Positions 1-8,002 of a stretch of DNA of 64,000 nucleotides are shown here, one piece after another. Source of the DNA: Streptomyces albidus (ex Kaewkla and Franco 2022). Lineage in GTDB: Bacteria > Actinomycetota > Actinomycetes > Streptomycetales > Streptomycetaceae. The stretch lies in contig NZ_JACBXA010000002.1 of NCBI RefSeq assembly GCF_013870515.1, positions 52,967 to 116,966 on the forward strand. The letters are read 5' to 3'. The notes beneath the pieces are model-generated. The model was given only the letters and a program-made list of their open reading frames with translations, was not told where the DNA came from and ran no database searches. Positions within the stretch are counted from its first letter, which is position 1; the number at the start of each line of letters is the position of its first letter. The position numbers and the translations under genes are program-made.

Positions 1-558
1 GCCGACGCTCAGCAGCCCCAGCATCGTCAGATAAAGACCGTTGCCGAGGACGACACGGGCGACACCGGGATCGCCCAGTGAGACCCCGATGCCCGTGGGT
101 TTCAGCAGGTCCTGGCTGACCAGGAAGGCCGCCAGGGAAGCGGCGGTCATCAGGACGAAGACCACCGTTCCGTACACGGCGGCCTTGGCCCACAGGACCG
201 GCAGACGGCGCGGTACCGAGGTGAGCGTGGCACGGATCATGCCGGTCGAGTACTCGGCCGTGATCACGAGAACACCCAGTACGCCGACTGCGAGTTGGGC
301 GAGGTAGTAGCCGATCAGGCTCAGTGCGGCCGGTTCGTACGCTGCCCGCTCCGCCGCGGTCAGGTCCGGCCAGCGGCCGGCGGTGACGTTCGCGAAGAGA
401 GGTCCCAGCCCGATCATCGCGATCGTCGCGGCGACGAGCGTGAAGAACGTGGAGCGCACGGTGCGGAGTTTGACCCATTCGGAGATCAGAATCCGTGCCT
501 GGGTGACATGGCCGTGGGCCGGCCGGGGGCGGGGGAACGCACCGGTGCTCGTGCTCAT
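1..558 (-). CDS. ABC-2 type transporter permease (partial)
   Basis: Membrane subunit of an ABC-2 type exporter. About 186 N-terminal residues are in the window and the gene runs off the left edge. The start MSTSTGAF is fixed by an ATGA overlap (555-558) with the stop of the upstream ATPase gene. A soluble N-terminus carries the segment ISEWVKLRTVRSTF, typical of ABC-2 permeases just before the first helix. Long hydrophobic stretches follow (FFTLVAATIAMIGLG, LAQLAVGVLGVLVI, TVVFVLMTAASLAAFLV). The ATPase at 555-1511 is the obvious partner. The substrate cannot be read from the sequence; drug, lipid or peptide export are all possible. Confidence 0.88.
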   Translation of the reverse strand, partial: MSTSTGAFPRPRPAHGHVTQARILISEWVKLRTVRSTFFTLVAATIAMIGLGPLFANVTAGRWPDLTAAERAAYEPAALSLIGYYLAQLAVGVLGVLVITAEYSTGMIRATLTSVPRRLPVLWAKAAVYGTVVFVLMTAASLAAFLVSQDLLKPTGIGVSLGDPGVARVVLGNGLYLTMLGLLSVG

Positions 559-1511
559 GCCGCACCTGCTTCGGCGCCGGTCCGGCGTGTCGCCCCAGCC
601 GTGACCGGCCGGGCAGTCGCGTACTCGACGGCGTCGCGGGTGAGTTCCATGAACGCCTCCTCCAACGAGGCCTGCCGCGGGGTCAGTTCGGAGAGTGCGA
701 TCCCGTTGTCGGCGGCGATCCGGCCGATCCGCTCGCCGCTCAGACCGGTCACCTCCAGTGCTCCGCGGGCGTACGACGCGACGGTCACCTCCGGACCTGC
801 CAGCAAGGTGCGCAGCCGATCCGTCTCGTCGGTGCGTACGTGCACCGAACTGTGCGCCGCGTTCCGCGTGAACTCCTCGACCGAGGTGTCCGCGATCAGC
901 CGCCCGCGCCCGACCACGATGAGGTGCTCGGCGGTCAGCGCCATCTCGCTCATCAGGTGCGAGGAGACCAGCACGGTGCGGCCTTCGGCCGCGAGCTGCT
1001 TGAGGAGGTTGCGGATCCAGAGGATGCCTTCGGGATCAAGGCCGTTCACCGGCTCGTCGAGGACGAGGGTGGCCGGGTCGCCGAGCAGGGCGCTCGCGAT
1101 GCCGAGCCGCTGGCCCATGCCCAGCGAGAAGCCGCCGGCGCGTCTGGCGGCCACCTCCCGCAGGCCGACGATGTCGATCACCTCCTCCACCCGGCTACGG
1201 GGTATGCCCGTGGTCGCCGCCAGGGAGAGCAGATGATGGAACGCGGAACGGCCGGTGTGGACCGAGCGTGCCTCCAGCATCGCGCCGACCTCGTGCAGCG
1301 GTGCGCGGTGCGCGGCGTAGTGCTTTCCGTTGACCGTGACGTGACCTGCGGTCGGGGCGTCCAGGCCCAGGATCATCCGCATCGTGGTGGACTTCCCGGC
1401 GCCGTTCGGCCCGAGGAAGCCGGTGACGGCGCCGGGCCTTACGGTGAAGCTGAGATCGGCGACGGCGGTCTTGTCTCCATAGCGCTTGGTGAGCGCGTGA
1501 GCTTCGATCAT
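555..1511 (-). CDS. ABC transporter ATP-binding protein
   Basis: ATPase subunit (318 aa) that powers the adjacent ABC-2 permease. Walker A GPNGAGKST is at about residues 34-42, the signature region SLGMGQ at 129-134 (LGMGQ instead of the usual LSGGQ), Walker B TLVLDEP at 148-154, and the switch histidine lies in VLVSSHLMSEM. The C-terminal ~100 residues match the extra domain of drug or lantibiotic exporter ATPases (DrrA/BcrA-like). The gene is transcribed first and overlaps the permease by 4 nt, so the two are one translation-coupled operon. A regulator for the pair is not visible within the window. Confidence 0.93.
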   Translation of the reverse strand: MIEAHALTKRYGDKTAVADLSFTVRPGAVTGFLGPNGAGKSTTMRMILGLDAPTAGHVTVNGKHYAAHRAPLHEVGAMLEARSVHTGRSAFHHLLSLAATTGIPRSRVEEVIDIVGLREVAARRAGGFSLGMGQRLGIASALLGDPATLVLDEPVNGLDPEGILWIRNLLKQLAAEGRTVLVSSHLMSEMALTAEHLIVVGRGRLIADTSVEEFTRNAAHSSVHVRTDETDRLRTLLAGPEVTVASYARGALEVTGLSGERIGRIAADNGIALSELTPRQASLEEAFMELTRDAVEYATARPVTAGATRRTGAEAGAA

Positions 1512-2042
1512 CGAAACGTCCTCGTCGGGGGCGGTAGCTGGATGACTCCCAAGCTAGATTTCGCCGCCCGCCGGGCGCGTGAGCCCACAGGTTGGACTCC
1601 CCGCCGATGAACTGCATCCACAGGTGGATCCCCGCTACGCCTTGAGGCGCACCGCGGCCGGAGTGTGGCGACAGCGGCATGGACCGGCGGTCACCTGTCT
1701 GTGGGCAGTCGCTGCCGCGGTTCTTGCGGGATGCGCGGACACCGAGTGGGTCGAGATCGAAGAGGTCGACGAGACTGCCCGCAACCCGCGCACGTGGAAT
1801 TGGTAGAGCCTGCTTCTGAACCTTGCTCGGCCCCGAGGGCGCGTAGCGAACCTCGGTGTGACGGACCGCGTTCCGTGACGTTCGGGCGACTGCGTCGACG
1901 CCGGGGCAGACGGAGGCGTGGCGGGATCGGACCAGACAGGTGAATCGGCCCGGAAGTTCATGCGGTTGATGAGCACTGGCCTGCGAGCGCGGTGTAGTTG
2001 AGGGGTCCGGGCTGATCGAGCTTCGATGAAGTAGGGGAAGTC
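1512..2042. other. Intergenic region, no convincing gene
   Basis: About 530 bp separate the divergent ABC operon and the SDR gene. Promoters for both must lie here but I see no strong consensus box. A plus-strand reading frame ending at 1806 has a lipobox-like VLAGC followed by only about 26 residues, with no ribosome binding site. It could be a gene remnant. Confidence 0.45.
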
Positions 2043-2774
2043 ATGCTGCTGGAGAACAAGACCGCCATCGTCTACGGCGGCGCTGGAGCGATCGGCTCCG
2101 CGGTCGCCCGCGTCTTTGCCGGCGAAGGCGCCGCGGTCCACTTGGTCGGACGTACCCACGCACCTCTGGTGGAACTGGCTGGCGCCATCGGCGAGTTCGG
2201 GGGTCGCGTCGAGGTCGCCACCCTCGACGCGACGGACCCCGCCGCGGTCGAGCAGCACGCCGACGCCGTCGCCCGGCACTCCGTGGGGATCGACATCGCC
2301 TTCAACGCCACTTCCAACGACGACCTGCACGGCACCCCGCTGGTCGACATGGCCCACGAAGACGTGCTGCGCCCCGTCACCAAGGCGGTCACCACCCACT
2401 TGACTCTGGCCACCGCCGTCGCCCGCCACATGATCCCCCGCCGCACCGGGGTGATCCTGGCCATGGGTGGCGGCCGTGAAGCCATCCCTGGCCTCGGCGG
2501 CTCCCACATCGCCTGGTCCGCCCTCGCGGGTCTGTGCCGCCAGCTCGCCGGCGAACTCGGCCCGCACGGCATCCGAGCAGCCTGGTTGCTCTCTCCCGGC
2601 TCGCCCGATCCGTCCAGCCCGCCCGAGGACGACCCTGAGGCGAGCGCGACTCTGCTCCGCCGCCGTCCTCGTCTCGACGACGTCGCCCACGCCGCAGCCT
2701 TCCTCGCCTCCGACCGCGCGCCGACCATGACCGCCACAGAGTTCAATGTCACCGGCGGCGCAGTCGTCGACTGA
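2043..2774 (+). CDS. Atypical short-chain dehydrogenase/reductase
   Basis: A 243-aa Rossmann-fold protein of the SDR superfamily. The nucleotide-binding glycine motif YGGAGAIG is at residues 11-18 and an NAT (classical NAG) segment is near residue 88. The catalytic YxxxK is not conserved: the equivalent stretch reads HIAWSALAGL, so Trp sits near the Tyr position and there is no Lys four residues on. The C-terminal dimer region (SDRAPTMTATEFNVTGGAVVD) is normal. I know similar actinobacterial SDRs that lack the Tyr/Lys pair, so this is probably a subfamily trait. Substrate unknown. It lies in the same direction as the PIG-L gene, 219 bp away. Confidence 0.85.
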   Translation: MLLENKTAIVYGGAGAIGSAVARVFAGEGAAVHLVGRTHAPLVELAGAIGEFGGRVEVATLDATDPAAVEQHADAVARHSVGIDIAFNATSNDDLHGTPLVDMAHEDVLRPVTKAVTTHLTLATAVARHMIPRRTGVILAMGGGREAIPGLGGSHIAWSALAGLCRQLAGELGPHGIRAAWLLSPGSPDPSSPPEDDPEASATLLRRRPRLDDVAHAAAFLASDRAPTMTATEFNVTGGAVVD

Positions 2775-2993
2775 ACGCAATCGCCGAGCCGGCCCCGTCT
2801 CACTCGCTTCAGCGGTCGCGCCGGGAACAACCGATCCGGTCGGCACGGTTGCATCGACCGAGGGACCGGCGCCCGCACGGACGGGGAAGACGGAGGCCAC
2901 AAGGTCGTCCGCCCTGCCAGGAGCCGGGCCCCAGGATCGCGGTACGCCCACTGCCGACTCGGACCAAGACGCATGTCTACAGGAGGACGCTTC

Positions 2994-3827
2994 ATGACTG
3001 ACCGGCCCTTGACGCTCATGGCAGTACACGCCCACCCCGACGACGAGGCCACCGGAACCGGAGGGGTCCTCGCGCGGTACGCGGCGGAGGGCATCCGCAC
3101 GGTTCTCGTGACGTGTACCGACGGCGGCTGCGGTGACGGACCGGGGGGTGTCAAGCCGGGCGATCCCGCGCACGAGCCGGCGGCCGTCGCCTTGATGCGC
3201 CGTCAAGAACTCAAGGCGAGCTGTGACGTCCTGAAGGTCAGCGATCTGGAGATGCTGGACTACGCCGACTCCGGGATGACGGGCTGGCCGAGCAACGACG
3301 CCCCCGGATCCTTCTGGCAGACCCCCGTGGAGGAAGCCGCCGCCCGGCTTGCGGAACTCATGCGGCACTACCGGCCTGATGTGGTCGTCACCTATGACGA
3401 GAACGGCTTCTACGGTCACCCCGACCACATCCAGGCCCACCGCATCACGATGGCGGCACTGGAGATGACCACGCTGACGCCGAAGACGTACTGGACGACG
3501 GTCCCCCGCTCGATCATGCAGCGATTCGGGGAGACCGTCCGCGAGTTCCAGGAGGACATGCCGGAGCCGGATCCTGCCGAGGCCGCCGCGATGGCCGAGA
3601 TCGGCCTCCCCGACGATGAGATCACCACGTGGGTGGACACCACCGCATTCAGCGGTCAGAAGTTCGATGCGCTGGCCGCGCACGCCAGCCAGGGCGAGAA
3701 CATCTTCTTCCTCAGGATGGGCAAGGAGAGGTTCGGCGAGTTGATGGGCATGGAGACCTTCGTACGTGTCAAGGACTCCACCGGCGCGGCCGTCCCCGAG
3801 AACGATCTGTTCGCCGGGCTGCGCTGA
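2994..3827 (+). CDS. PIG-L family deacetylase (LmbE/Mca-like)
   Basis: A 277-aa zinc-dependent N-acyl hydrolase of the PIG-L/LmbE family, whose members deacetylate GlcNAc-type sugars or cleave mycothiol conjugates. The metal site is intact: HPDDE at residues 14-18 and GHPDH at 141-145. The YDENGFYGHPDH context resembles mycothiol S-conjugate amidase (Mca). I chose the ATG at 2994 because AGGAGG (2981-2986) lies 7 nt upstream; the in-frame ATG at 2973 has no such site. It is probably cytoplasmic. Mca proper has a slightly different N-terminus, so I leave the substrate open. Confidence 0.88.
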   Translation: MTDRPLTLMAVHAHPDDEATGTGGVLARYAAEGIRTVLVTCTDGGCGDGPGGVKPGDPAHEPAAVALMRRQELKASCDVLKVSDLEMLDYADSGMTGWPSNDAPGSFWQTPVEEAAARLAELMRHYRPDVVVTYDENGFYGHPDHIQAHRITMAALEMTTLTPKTYWTTVPRSIMQRFGETVREFQEDMPEPDPAEAAAMAEIGLPDDEITTWVDTTAFSGQKFDALAAHASQGENIFFLRMGKERFGELMGMETFVRVKDSTGAAVPENDLFAGLR

Positions 3828-4109
3828 TCCGCCCGTCCGACCTGGCCGCCGAGTCCGCTACTCAGATCCGGGGATCAGTGGTCTCGCCCCCGGCGCCAGG
3901 CCGGCCCGGTGCAACGGCGAGCATGGTCCCGGTCACTTCCGCCCGGGTTCCCCCACCATGCGTTTGGACAGCGGCGGCGCCGGAATTCCCCCCGAGTTCC
4001 GCTGAGCGCCGCCGCCTGTCCGTGCCGCGTGAATCAGCCTGATGCCCCCACGTGGTCGAGGGAAGTGCATCTTGATCGGCCTTCGACTTGCATTGATACG
4101 CTCTCGCCT

Positions 4110-5045
4110 ATGACGCGAGCTGAAGGGCCGTTAGGCCCTGCCGTCAGGCCTGGGGACCCCAGCGCACATCAGTTGCGGCTGTTTCTGCTCCTGGCAGACG
4201 AGCTGCACTTCGGGCGAGCTGCACAACGGGCGTTCATGACCCAGCCGGCCTTCTCCCAGCAGATCCGCTCGCTGGAGCGCCGCCTCGGCGTCGAGCTGGC
4301 TGATCGCACCACCCGTACCGCAGGTCTCACGGCGGAGGGGTGTGCTCTGCTCCCTGAGATTCGCCAGGTGGTGGAGGCAGCTGACCAACTTCGCCTCGCC
4401 GCCGGCCGGCAGGCGTGTGGTCCCTCTGGTCGAGTGGTGATCGGATCCTTCGAAGCCGTCACAGCGCTGCCTCCGATCCCGGCCATTCTTGAGGAACTGC
4501 TGGCCACATACCCAGGCATTGAGCTGGAAGTACTGCGCATGAGCTTCGTCGACTGCGCCGATATCCTTCTTGAGGGAGCTGTGGACGCGGCATTCGTCTT
4601 TCCGCCCTTGCCCGCGGGCATCCAGACGCAGGCGCTGACCGGCATGAAACGGGTCGCTTGCATGGCGGCCGGTGATCCTCTTGCGGCCGAGGGCCCGTTG
4701 ACTCTCCAGCAGCTCTCCGACCACCCGCACATCGGTTGGTCACCCAAGATCCCCAAGTGCTGGCGTGACTTCTGGGCCACCGACCCCCGGCCGGACGGCA
4801 AGCCAGTCCAGTACACCGCGCACCAGGTCACCGAGTTCGAACCTGCGCTGACCGCCGTGGCCCTCGGCGACGGCATTCAACTCCCCCCGGAACCAGCCCG
4901 GTTGCTGTATCAACGCCCGGGCGTGGCCTACGTGGACGTCACCGACCTTCCGCCATGCAGCACCGCGCTCGCCTGGCGCAGGCAGGATCGCGACCGGCCC
5001 GTCGTCGCCGCCCTCCGGAAGGCAGCGAGTCATCAACTGACGTAG
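4110..5045 (+). CDS. LysR family transcriptional regulator
   Basis: A 311-aa LysR-type regulator. The N-terminal winged helix covers about residues 15-75 (QLRLFLLLADELHFGRAAQRAFM, then QQIRSLERRLG as recognition and linker). A type-2 periplasmic-binding-like effector domain follows. The ATG at 4110 begins the family-typical N-terminus; an upstream in-frame extension to 3909 is compositionally unlike a protein. No divergent target gene is adjacent, since the gene to the left runs in the same direction and ends 282 bp away. The effector and regulon are unknown. Confidence 0.88.
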   Translation: MTRAEGPLGPAVRPGDPSAHQLRLFLLLADELHFGRAAQRAFMTQPAFSQQIRSLERRLGVELADRTTRTAGLTAEGCALLPEIRQVVEAADQLRLAAGRQACGPSGRVVIGSFEAVTALPPIPAILEELLATYPGIELEVLRMSFVDCADILLEGAVDAAFVFPPLPAGIQTQALTGMKRVACMAAGDPLAAEGPLTLQQLSDHPHIGWSPKIPKCWRDFWATDPRPDGKPVQYTAHQVTEFEPALTAVALGDGIQLPPEPARLLYQRPGVAYVDVTDLPPCSTALAWRRQDRDRPVVAALRKAASHQLT

Positions 5046-5217
5046 ACGTCCCGGGCATCGTCTCGCTCTGGTACGCATATGACCGGACTGTCCGGAGCGG
5101 ATTGCTCAGGCCGGGACAGGTATCCGCCGAAGGGCTTGGAACCCGAGTAACCGAGTAGTAGCTTTCACCGCTCAACCCCCCACGGGCCGCGTGCCCGCGC
5201 GAGCGAAGAGGTTCCGC

Positions 5218-6615
5218 GTGAAGCGTGTATTCAGCCGCGCCTGGTTCCCAGTGATCTGCGTATCCGGCTTGCTGGTCGCGGGCATGACGGTTCCGAGCGC
5301 GTTCGGCACCACCACCGAGGGCGCCGGCCCTGACGGTCTCTCCGCGGACGACAGCCGAAGACCCGGCTCCGAACTGACCGTCGCACCGGGCGGGTCCGAG
5401 TCCGCGAGGATCAGCCGCCCGTCGGACCGCCGGGGACCCAACACGGTCAAGGACGCGGACGTCACCGTCTCGTCCTACGACGCCGAGGCCGGACAGGTCG
5501 TTCTCAGCCAGAAGGACCGGGACGGCGGCACCGGAAACATCGACGTCCGCAAGGGCGACGTGATCGCCAGCCCGCCCACGAAGGCAGCCCCCGCCGGCGC
5601 ACTCGTCAAGGTCACAGACGTGCGGTCCGATGACGGCGGGAAGGCTGAACTCCGCACCTCCCGGGCCAACCTCGCAGAGGTCCTCGGCGGCGCGAATGCC
5701 GACGGGACGGTCCCCGTCTCGCCCTCAGCCTGGAAGGTCGACCCGCAGGTCAAGGGACTCGACGTTGTACGAGGCGCCGCGAAGACCTCCCGCGGAGCAT
5801 CGGCGTCCGGGAAGAAATCGGGCAGTGCCGGCGCCAAGAGCAGCAACCTGCACTTCGACTTCGACACCGAACTGCCCGGCTCCGCAGACGATGCGGGCCA
5901 ACAGCCCGGGACCGCGCTGGGCGGGTTCCTGGACATCTCACCCGAGGTGGACTTCTCCTACGACGGTCACGGCTCGGGCGACCCCGCGGACGCGACCGCA
6001 TCCATCGGCATCGGCGCGGACTACAAGGCCAGTTGGCGCGTGCAAGGCACCGTCGAACCCGACTTCGCGAAGCGCATCCCCCTGGCCGAGGCGACCGCAC
6101 ATCCCGTGATCATGGTCGGTCCGGTGCCGGTCGTCGTCACGGTGAAGTTGACCTTGGCACTGAAGGTGCAAGCGAACGGCCGGATACAGGTGGATGTCGA
6201 CCAGGACGCGACCGGATCGGTGAAGGTGGGCACGCAGTACGCGAAGGAGTCGGGCTGGGAGCCCGACACCCACGCCGACGGCGAGACCCTTCCGGGCGGC
6301 AGGGCCGAAGTCTCCGGCCAGGGCGAACTGCGCACAGCACTCGGCCCCGAGGCGAATGTCAGCCTCTACGACACCGTGGGAGTGGTCGCCTTCATCGGCC
6401 CGTACCTGCGGGCGACCGGCCAGTTGGCGGACTCGGGGCAGGACCCCCAGGGACGCGGCGCGTGGAAGCTGTACGGGGGCCTGACTCTCGAGAGCTCTCT
6501 GTACGCACAACTGCCGTTCGTGATCATCGGCAACCGTCCCTCGAAGCACATCGACTTCCCACCCGTGAACCGCGAGTGGCTCATCACCGAAGGGCAAATT
6601 CCGGCAAGCTCCTGA
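5218..6615 (+). CDS. Secreted protein of unknown function
   Basis: A 465-aa exported protein I do not recognise. The GTG at 5218 is preferred because GAAGAGG (5205-5211) lies just upstream and the product then starts with a classic signal peptide: KR, a hydrophobic core (WFPVICVSGLLVAGMTV), and a likely cut near SAFG-TT. The mature part begins with a Gly/Asp-rich 'VSSYDAEAGQVVLSQ' region, followed by an SG/K-rich linker. A beta-rich domain after residue ~220 has alternating hydrophobic strands. No transmembrane helix follows the signal, so it is probably released. A strong terminator (6653-6689) closes the unit. An alternative start is GTG 5191. Confidence 0.72.
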   Translation: MKRVFSRAWFPVICVSGLLVAGMTVPSAFGTTTEGAGPDGLSADDSRRPGSELTVAPGGSESARISRPSDRRGPNTVKDADVTVSSYDAEAGQVVLSQKDRDGGTGNIDVRKGDVIASPPTKAAPAGALVKVTDVRSDDGGKAELRTSRANLAEVLGGANADGTVPVSPSAWKVDPQVKGLDVVRGAAKTSRGASASGKKSGSAGAKSSNLHFDFDTELPGSADDAGQQPGTALGGFLDISPEVDFSYDGHGSGDPADATASIGIGADYKASWRVQGTVEPDFAKRIPLAEATAHPVIMVGPVPVVVTVKLTLALKVQANGRIQVDVDQDATGSVKVGTQYAKESGWEPDTHADGETLPGGRAEVSGQGELRTALGPEANVSLYDTVGVVAFIGPYLRATGQLADSGQDPQGRGAWKLYGGLTLESSLYAQLPFVIIGNRPSKHIDFPPVNREWLITEGQIPASS

Positions 6616-6652
6616 TCCCTGGCAGAACGCGGGGTTCGAACGCTCCTCTGAA

Positions 6653-6689
6653 CGACGTGGGCCCGGGTCGGTGACCCGGGCCCACGTCG
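6653..6689 (+). terminator. Factor-independent-like terminator hairpin
   Basis: A perfect 17-bp inverted repeat (arms 6653-6669 and 6673-6689) with a 3-nt loop, 37 bp after the stop of the secreted-protein gene. There is no long T-run, as is common in Streptomyces. Confidence 0.8.
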
Positions 6690-6924
6690 TCGAACGCCTC
6701 CCTGTTTCTGATTGCCGCAACGGATGCGCAGTCCGGGAGGCCGCCGGTGGTCAGGCACCGGATCGCGGGGCTGCGTCGGTCGCCATGACAGCTCGTCAGG
6801 TCAAAGGGACGGCTGTACAGCGGTCCCGCTCGGACGGCATGCGCTGAACCCTCCCTGCCGCTCGCACAGTTCGACGTCTGGCACCGCATAGGCGCCCGCG
6901 GAGGCCCGCGGGAGCGGACGGCAC

Positions 6925-7105
6925 CCGGATGGAATGATGGCCGGTGACATGGCGACGGCGGTCCGAGGAAGCCGGTGTGAATCCGGCGCGGTCCCGCCAC
7001 TGTGATCGGCGAGCGGATCCCCGACAGGCCACTGCCTCAAGCAGGTGGGAAGGCCGGGACGAGCCTTGACCCGAGAGCCAGGAGACTCACGCGGTCGCCT
7101 CCTCG
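6925..7105 (+). ncRNA. Cobalamin (B12) riboswitch
   Basis: The conserved core of the cobalamin riboswitch is readable. GAGGAAGCCGGTGTGAATCC (6964-6983) leads into GCGGTCCCGCCACTGT, and the downstream box GAGCCAGGAGACTCAC sits at about 7075-7090. The outer limits are approximate. It lies directly upstream of the ferredoxin-like gene at 7149 and should lower its expression when adenosylcobalamin is abundant. No cobalt transporter or cobalamin biosynthesis gene follows. Confidence 0.93.
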
Positions 7106-7148
7106 ACGGGTACCGGGGCGGATCTCCCCGGAGAGAGGGTGGTTCGGC

Positions 7149-7592
7149 GTGTCCGAGGCATCGGTCGATGAGGCATCCGGCGAAGCGGAGGCAGCGGAGA
7201 CGGCCGGCCTTGCGCCGTGTCGGATCGTCGTGTGCCGGGACTGCTGCTGCGGCAGTCCCAAGGTGACCGGACTGGATCACGTGGCGCAGACGGCTCGACT
7301 GCGGGAGGAGGCACCTGTTCGCGTGTCCGCCTGCCTGGACGTATGTGACCAGGCCAATGTCATCGTCGTACAGCCTTCCGCCGAGGCCCGTGCCGCAGGC
7401 GCCCGACCCGTCTGGCTGGGGCTGGTCAACAACCCGGATGCGACCGAGGACGTCACCGCCTGGGTGCGTGCGGGCGGCCCCGGCGTCGCCCCGTGGCCGG
7501 AGATCCTTGACCTGCACGTCATCACGCCGCCGCGACGAGGGCTCGCCGAGAGTCGCCGCGCCGCGTCGCCGATCCGTGGTCAGGGGCAATGA
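7149..7592 (+). CDS. (2Fe-2S) ferredoxin-like protein
   Basis: A 147-aa protein with a thioredoxin-like (2Fe-2S) ferredoxin domain. Cysteines that could hold the cluster are in CRDCCCG (around residue 30) and CLDVC (around residue 67), followed by a VQPSAEARAAGARPVWLG strand-helix segment typical of this group. The GTG at 7149 follows a purine-rich GGAGAGAGGGTGG stretch and starts just after the riboswitch. Being under B12 control suggests a job in cobalt/corrin metabolism or as an electron donor in that pathway, but this is inference from position. It appears to be a single-gene unit. Confidence 0.85.
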   Translation: MSEASVDEASGEAEAAETAGLAPCRIVVCRDCCCGSPKVTGLDHVAQTARLREEAPVRVSACLDVCDQANVIVVQPSAEARAAGARPVWLGLVNNPDATEDVTAWVRAGGPGVAPWPEILDLHVITPPRRGLAESRRAASPIRGQGQ

Positions 7593-8002
7593 GACCACCG
7601 CCGTTACCGACTCCCGGGCCTGCGCAGATCGAGGCCCGGGCCGCCTTGAGCGGAAACCCTCAACGCCGTTTCTGGTCTGGGCCGTTGGGAGAGCCCCTCC
7701 GCAGGCCCAACAGGCTGCCCACCGCGCCGGCGCGAAGATCCGGGCGCTGGGGGATGAGCCCGACCTCGGCTCTGCTCCACCAATACGGGTTCGCCGTGCG
7801 GGTTGTTGTGCTTGCTCAGGGGCGGATGCGCTCTCGGCCGGCCCGAGCACTGCCCGCTCGGTGACGCCTTCTCGACGTCACCAGAGCAGCGAGACCGACC
7901 GAGAGTCGGCGCCAACCACTCGGCCGTTACCTGCCTTTGTGGACATGTGGGGGGAAGTCCTCCTCGCCGGAGAACCAGCAAGCCGCGTGCCTCTCCGCCG
8001 GC
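7593..8002. other. Intergenic region, no gene seen
   Basis: About 410 bp between two convergent genes (ferredoxin-like and HelD-like). Reading frames here are short, overlap in all phases and lack ribosome binding sites. I see no clear hairpin or repeat. Confidence 0.5.

Noticed and set aside
1635..3683. Very long minus-strand frame (about 680 codons) opposite the SDR and PIG-L genes
   Set aside because: It is antisense to two well-supported genes and reads as an Arg/Gly-rich shadow typical of high-GC DNA.
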